DNA from: Microbacteriaceae bacterium VKM Ac-2855
GTDB taxonomy: Bacteria > Actinomycetota > Actinomycetes > Actinomycetales > Microbacteriaceae
Length of the DNA: 64,000 nt
Reading direction: 5' to 3'
NCBI GenBank assembly: GCA_013204985.1
Contig: JABMLG010000002.1
Coordinates: 62,001-126,000 of the forward strand
The notes under the pieces were generated by a model. That model made no database searches. It had not been told where the DNA came from and worked only from the letters and a program-made list of their open reading frames with translations. Position 1 is the stretch's first letter, and each line of letters starts with the position of its first letter. The translations under genes were made by a program, and so were the position numbers. Of this stretch, positions 59,830 through 64,000 are shown piece after piece.

Positions 59830-60641
59830 GCGGCCTCACCGGCGATCGGATGGGCGGCGAGGAAATCCAGCAGCGGCGCGACGACTGCGGCCGGCTCCTG
59901 GTCGAGCACGTACGCGCCGGCGTCGAGCTCGACGGAGGTGATGCCGTCTCGGGCGGCGAGCGTGCTGGCCACGTACGGATACAGGACATCCGCGGTGCCG
60001 CAGATCAGCAACGCCGGCGCAGTGCTGCTCGCGAGAAGAGCGCGCACATCCGTGCGGAACACGGTCAGGTACGCCTCGTGCCACCGGCTGCCGGCGCGCA
60101 GCTTGTCGACGGTCTCGCGCTGGCGCAGCGCGAGCGACGGCGGGTAGGCGTTCGGGTCGCCGTCGATGTTCGCCACCTGCCACCAGGCGGTGGAGAGGTG
60201 CGCTCCGGAGTCGGCGAGCTGCATCCCGACCACACCGGCCTCCCAGCGGGCGCGCTCGGCGTCCGGCAGAACGGTGGCGCCGATCATGGTGAGGCTCGCG
60301 ATCCGCTCCGCGGCCCGCGCGGCCATCGCCACCGCGATCGAGGCACCCGTGTGGTGACCGAGCACGTGCATCGGGCCCTCGACCGCGGCGAGGAGGTCGT
60401 CCGCCCAATCGCCGAGGTCGTAGGGATCCTCCGGCGTGAACGACATCCCGAATCCCGGGGTGTCGACGGCGATCAGGGTGTATTTCGCGGATTCCGCGGC
60501 TAGGAACTCGGCGGCGAAGGCCTCGTACATCGCCGACGAGGCGGCGGTCTGGTGCAGCAGCAGCACCGTTTCGGGGCCGTGGCCCGCGCGGCGCAGGTGC
60601 ACCTGCCCGCGCGGGGTGTCCGCGTAGGAGCGACGCATCAT
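59826..60641 (-). CDS. Alpha/beta-hydrolase fold protein with atypical triad
   Basis: 271 residues. The fold is clear: LLLHQTAASSAMYEAF (oxyanion strand), VDTPGFGMS, and the nucleophile elbow at 92–100. However, the elbow reads LGHHTGAS, putting His97 where Ser, Cys or Asp is expected. The acid Asp218 is present in CGTADVLYP, but the usual terminal GxGH is AGAY (Tyr244). It may be non-hydrolytic, cofactor-free, or use another mechanism. In the Rut pathway the analogous protein RutD is also an alpha/beta-hydrolase. It overlaps the LLM genes on both sides. Confidence 0.85.
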   Translation of the reverse strand: MMRRSYADTPRGQVHLRRAGHGPETVLLLHQTAASSAMYEAFAAEFLAAESAKYTLIAVDTPGFGMSFTPEDPYDLGDWADDLLAAVEGPMHVLGHHTGASIAVAMAARAAERIASLTMIGATVLPDAERARWEAGVVGMQLADSGAHLSTAWWQVANIDGDPNAYPPSLALRQRETVDKLRAGSRWHEAYLTVFRTDVRALLASSTAPALLICGTADVLYPYVASTLAARDGITSVELDAGAYVLDQEPAAVVAPLLDFLAAHPIAGEAA

Positions 60642-61954
60642 CAGACGAACGAGCGCAGGTTCTCGCGCAGGGTGTCGTGCGCGTAGTCGGTGCGCAGCAG
60701 GCCGCGGCGCTGCAGCGCCGGTGCGACGCCGTCGGTCATCTCGGCGATCGACTGGCGCGAGATCGGCTGTCCGTAGATCAAGAAGCCGTCGCCGCCCACC
60801 TCCTGCATGAACTCGTCCATCTGCGCCGCGATGGCGTCGGGGGTGCCGACCATCTCGGTCGTCTGCACGCGCATGCCGCTGAAGCCCTCGCGGATCGTCT
60901 TACCGTTGAGCTGCTTGCGCCACTCGACGAGCTGGCTCTGGTGGCCGTTCGTGGTGAGATCGTCCGGGATGGGCGCGTCGAGGTCGAACTGCGACATGTC
61001 CAGCTCCATCGTCGCCGCCATGTGGGTCATCTGCACCTCGAAGTTGTGCTGCTTGCGGGCGTACCAGGCCTTGTTCTTCTCCTCCGCTTCGCGCTGGGTC
61101 TCGCCGACGATCGGGTAGACCACCGGGAACACCTTGAGATCGTCCGGGTTGCGGCCGAACTTCACGGCGCGCTCGCGCATATCGGCGCGGTACTTCTTGG
61201 CGCCCTCGACGCCGGCGGGGATCGTCAACACGATGTCGGAGTGCTCCGCCGCGAAATCCCGACCGCGGGGGGAGCCGCCGGCCTGGCAGATCACCGGCTG
61301 GCCGTGCGGCCCGGGCGGCAGGTTCAGCGGGCCGCGCGAGCGGAAGAACTCGCCGTCGTGGAAGATCGGCTTCACCTTGGTGTGGTCCGTGTAGTAGCCC
61401 GACTCGGGGTCGGCCAGGATCGCGCCGTCCTCCCACGATCCCCAGAGCTTCTTCGCGACGTCCATGAACTCCTCCGCCATGTCGTAGCGGCGGTCGTGCT
61501 CGGGCAGGTTGTCGAGGCCGAAGTTCTGCGCGGCGCGGTCCTCGGAAGACGTGACCACGTTCCAGCCGATGCGTCCGCCCGTGATGTGGTTCAGCGTCGC
61601 CATCTGCCGCGCCAGTTGGTACGGGTGGTAGAAGGTCGTCGACGCGGTGCAGACGATGCCGATCTTCTCGGTGACCGCGGCGAGCATCCCGGCGGCGGCG
61701 ATCGGGTCCATCTTGGGGGCGTAACGGGCGTGCTTCAGTTCGATCTCGGCGGTGCCCTGGTAGATGTCGCTGACCATGAGGGAGTCCTCGATCATCAGGA
61801 AATCGAAGCCGGCGCGCTCCATGTTGCGGATCATGTCCTGGTAGAAGCGCAGGTTGAAATAGTTGGTGGTCGCGTCGTTGCCGCTGTAGGGCGACTTCCA
61901 TTCGGGGGCGGCGAGGTTGCCGAACCAGCCGAGGCGGAACGGATCTGCAGACAT
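60641..61954 (-). CDS. NtaA/DszA-family LLM flavin-dependent monooxygenase
   Basis: 437 residues. FRLGWFGNLAAPEWKSPYSGND, FDFLMIEDSLMVSDIYQG, GGRIGWNVVTSSEDRAAQNFGL, EHDRRYDMAEEFMDV and ICQAGGSPRGRDFAA mark the same subgroup as 56247 and 57668, and the C-terminal GTPDAIAAQMDEFMQEVGGDGFLI is intact. It is the first enzyme gene after the transporter genes (59-nt gap) and overlaps the hydrolase start by one base. Confidence 0.9.
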   Translation of the reverse strand: MSADPFRLGWFGNLAAPEWKSPYSGNDATTNYFNLRFYQDMIRNMERAGFDFLMIEDSLMVSDIYQGTAEIELKHARYAPKMDPIAAAGMLAAVTEKIGIVCTASTTFYHPYQLARQMATLNHITGGRIGWNVVTSSEDRAAQNFGLDNLPEHDRRYDMAEEFMDVAKKLWGSWEDGAILADPESGYYTDHTKVKPIFHDGEFFRSRGPLNLPPGPHGQPVICQAGGSPRGRDFAAEHSDIVLTIPAGVEGAKKYRADMRERAVKFGRNPDDLKVFPVVYPIVGETQREAEEKNKAWYARKQHNFEVQMTHMAATMELDMSQFDLDAPIPDDLTTNGHQSQLVEWRKQLNGKTIREGFSGMRVQTTEMVGTPDAIAAQMDEFMQEVGGDGFLIYGQPISRQSIAEMTDGVAPALQRRGLLRTDYAHDTLRENLRSFV

Positions 61955-62013
61955 GGTGCTTCCTTACGTGTGGGGGAGGGATGCCGGTGCGTGCTGTCGC
62001 TTCCGCGACGGAG

Positions 62014-63561
62014 TCAGGCGGCGAAGGTCTCGACCTCGGCGGGCGAGGACTCGCACGCTTCGAGGAGGGCATGCTCGGTCAGCGCGTCGCCGGCGAGCTC
62101 GGCGATCAGGCTGCCGTGGTGCAGAACGAGCACGCGGTTGCACACGGCCGCGAGCATCTCGTGCTCGCCGGAGAAGACGACCACGGCGCTGCCGTCGGCC
62201 GCGGTCTTCGCGGCGGCGGCCAGCAACTCCTTCGCCGATCCCGGGTCGACGCCTTGGGTCGGTTCGTCCAGCAGCAGCACCCCCGGCTCCTTCTGCAGCC
62301 ATTTCGCGAAGACCACCTTCTGCTGATTGCCGCCCGAGAAGGCGGCCATCGGGTAGTCGGGGCGATTCGGATGCACGCGCACCTGAGCCATCAGCTCGGC
62401 CGCTCGCGCCCGTACGTCCTTCTGCCGCACACCGAAGAGTCCTGAGAAGCGTCCGAGCACAGGAAGGACCACGTTCTCCTCCGCGGTGCCGGCGATCCAG
62501 ATGCCGTCGCGGAGCCGGTTGCCCGGCACCAGGGCGACGCCCGCCGCGATCGCCGCGGCCGGCGTGCGCAGCGTGGTGGCGGAGCCGTCGATCGCCACCG
62601 TGCCGGCACGCGCCTTCTGCGCGCCCGACAGCAGGAACGGCAGCTCCTCCTGGCCCATCCCGGCAAGACCCGTCACTCCGACGACCTCGCCGGCGCGCAC
62701 GGCGAACGACACCTCGTCCACCCGCTCCCCGGTGATGCCGTCGACCGCGAGCCGAATCGGGCCGGGCACCCCCGACGGCGGGGCCGGGTAGAAGTCGTCG
62801 AGGCGGCGTCCGAGCATGTGCGCGACGAGATCGGCACGAGTCGTGTCGGCGATGGCGACCTCGACCACATCGCGGCCGGCGCGCATCACGGTGGCCCGGT
62901 CGCAGACCTCCATCACTTCGGCGAGGCGGTGACTGATGAACACGACGGCCGAACCACGGTCGGCGACCGTGCGCATCAACGCCAGCAGTCGCGCGGCCTC
63001 GGGGCGCGAAAGCGCGGCGGTCGGCTCGTCCAGGATGAACAGCTGCGAGTCGGTCTCACCCTCCATCAACCGCAGCGCGCGGACGACGGCGAGCAGGGCC
63101 CGTTCGGCGGGGCTGAGGGTCGAGACGAGCGCGTCGAGCGGGAACTGGAAGCCGAGCCCGTGCATCAACTCGGTGTAGATCGCCCGCTCCTGCTTCACAT
63201 CGACGGGGGCGAGCAGACGCGCGCCGTAGCGGGCGTTCGCACCGAGGTTCTCGAGCACCGTCATGTCCTCGACGAGGCCGATGTCTTGGTGGATCACCGC
63301 GATGCCCCGGGTGTGCGGGTCGCTGAGAGGCATCTCGAGTGCGGATCCGTAGACCTCGACGCTGCCGCTGTCGGGCGTGATCACCCCGGTGAGCGACTTG
63401 ACCAGGGTCGACTTGCCGCAGCCGTTCTGCCCGAGCAGGGCGTGCACCTCACCGGCGCGAACGGTGAGGCTCGTGTCGTCGAGGGCGATCGCGCCGCCGT
63501 AGGTTTTGCGCAGGTTCGCCACGTGCAAGGCGATGCGCGGCTGGGCGGGCGGGGTGCTCAT
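62014..63561 (-). CDS. Ribose-type ABC importer ATPase (two ABC domains)
   Basis: 515 residues, RbsA/MglA architecture. Domain 1: Walker A GQNGCGKSTL (about 44), Walker B LFILDEPTAAL (about 172), with a poor signature LSPAERALLAVVRAL. Domain 2 (from about 260): the degenerate Walker A GLAGMGQEEL usual in this class, signature FSGGNQQKVVFAKWL, Walker B LLLDEPTQGVD. Such CUT2 systems import ribose, nucleosides, autoinducer-2 and other small sugars or polar compounds. It overlaps the permease stop (ATGA). Confidence 0.93.
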   Translation of the reverse strand: MSTPPAQPRIALHVANLRKTYGGAIALDDTSLTVRAGEVHALLGQNGCGKSTLVKSLTGVITPDSGSVEVYGSALEMPLSDPHTRGIAVIHQDIGLVEDMTVLENLGANARYGARLLAPVDVKQERAIYTELMHGLGFQFPLDALVSTLSPAERALLAVVRALRLMEGETDSQLFILDEPTAALSRPEAARLLALMRTVADRGSAVVFISHRLAEVMEVCDRATVMRAGRDVVEVAIADTTRADLVAHMLGRRLDDFYPAPPSGVPGPIRLAVDGITGERVDEVSFAVRAGEVVGVTGLAGMGQEELPFLLSGAQKARAGTVAIDGSATTLRTPAAAIAAGVALVPGNRLRDGIWIAGTAEENVVLPVLGRFSGLFGVRQKDVRARAAELMAQVRVHPNRPDYPMAAFSGGNQQKVVFAKWLQKEPGVLLLDEPTQGVDPGSAKELLAAAAKTAADGSAVVVFSGEHEMLAAVCNRVLVLHHGSLIAELAGDALTEHALLEACESSPAEVETFAA

Positions 63562-64000
63562 ACGCTTCCTCCGGCGCGACGGCGGCCGGCGATCTTCGCG
63601 GCGGTGACCGAGATCATCAGGGCCAGGCCGTAGAAGAGGTTCGTCACCCAGGTCTCGGCGCCGAGAAGCTGCAGGGCCGTGATACCCACCGTGAGCAGGT
63701 AGAGCGCGGTGATCGTGCCCCAGGCGTTGAAGCGCCCGACGGTGATGGCCGTGGCGCCGAGGAAGGCGGCGGCGAAGGGCTGCAGCATGTACTGTCCGCC
63801 GACGGAGGGGTCGACCGCTCCGAAGTACCCGACGAAGCAGACTCCGACGAACGACGCGAGCAGGCCCGAAACCACGTAGGCGCCGGTGCGGATGGGGTTC
63901 ACGGCGATGCCGGCCAGGCGTGCGGCGTTGCGGTTGCCGCCGATGAAGACCGTATAGCGGCCCAGCGGCGTGCGCTGGTAGACGTACCAGAGCACCACGA
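63558..64000 (-). CDS. Ribose-type ABC permease, C-terminal part
   Basis: The frame is open to the right edge, so the N-terminus is outside the window. The visible 147 residues carry the RbsC-family block YTVFIGGNRNAARLAGIAVNPIRTGAYVVSG and about four transmembrane helices, including FLGATAITVGRFNAWGT. It pairs with the two-domain ATPase. A second permease, a binding protein and a flavin reductase could lie further right. Confidence 0.88.
   Translation of the reverse strand, partial: VVLWYVYQRTPLGRYTVFIGGNRNAARLAGIAVNPIRTGAYVVSGLLASFVGVCFVGYFGAVDPSVGGQYMLQPFAAAFLGATAITVGRFNAWGTITALYLLTVGITALQLLGAETWVTNLFYGLALMISVTAAKIAGRRRAGGSV

Overview
This is a very GC-rich (about 70 %) chromosomal window. 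Its leaderless TANNNT–5/7 nt–ATG promoters, twin-arginine lipoprotein, small SRP RNA and gene content all point to a Microbacteriaceae actinobacterium, probably Microbacterium or a close relative. That identification is inference from style and content, not from a database search. Genes are tightly packed, often with ATGA or TGATG overlaps.

Layout. 1–3.2 kb holds the end of a histidine phosphatase and xylAB (xylose isomerase, xylulokinase). 3.3–5.5 kb holds an endonuclease/exonuclease/phosphatase-family enzyme and two membrane proteins. 5.6–30 kb is a carbohydrate island. It has three CUT1-type sugar ABC importers, each with a LacI regulator, palindromic operators and an intracellular glycosidase: GH32 (fructosides), GH31 YicI-like (alpha-xylosides) and GH51 (arabinofuranosides). 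No ATPase subunit is encoded here, so a shared MsmK-type ATPase elsewhere is assumed. A PAP2/diacylglycerol-kinase fusion, a ROK regulator, a Bcr/CflA efflux pump and a PAP2 phosphatase are interspersed. 30–39.7 kb is mixed: a tandem paralogous pair of single-pass membrane proteins, a saccharopine-dehydrogenase-like protein, a GNAT plus N-succinylamino-acid racemase pair (the racemase carries an in-frame stop), a HerA-like ATPase, and an SDR/TetR divergent pair. 39.7–44.5 kb holds tRNA-Ser(GGA), the 4.5S/SRP RNA, pta-ackA and small genes. 44.5–51.2 kb is a molybdopterin and C1 block: fdhD, an FdhF/YdeP oxidoreductase, moeA, formaldehyde dehydrogenase, a DUF6457-type protein and mobA. 51.4–54.3 kb is dnaX-recR. 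54.4–64 kb is one long minus-strand operon running off the right edge. It encodes a ribose-type ABC importer, five luciferase-like (LLM) flavin monooxygenase homologues (one degenerate), an alpha/beta-hydrolase lacking the canonical Ser and His, and a GntR regulator.

Most notable. (1) The LLM/GntR/RbsAC operon looks like an uncharacterised oxidative catabolic pathway and is the best candidate for a new system. (2) Many gene ends carry either short tandem repeats (14–19 bp period) on or just beyond the stop codon, or very long near-perfect hairpins in recurrent sequence families, often both. (3) About fifteen genes appear to be leaderless.
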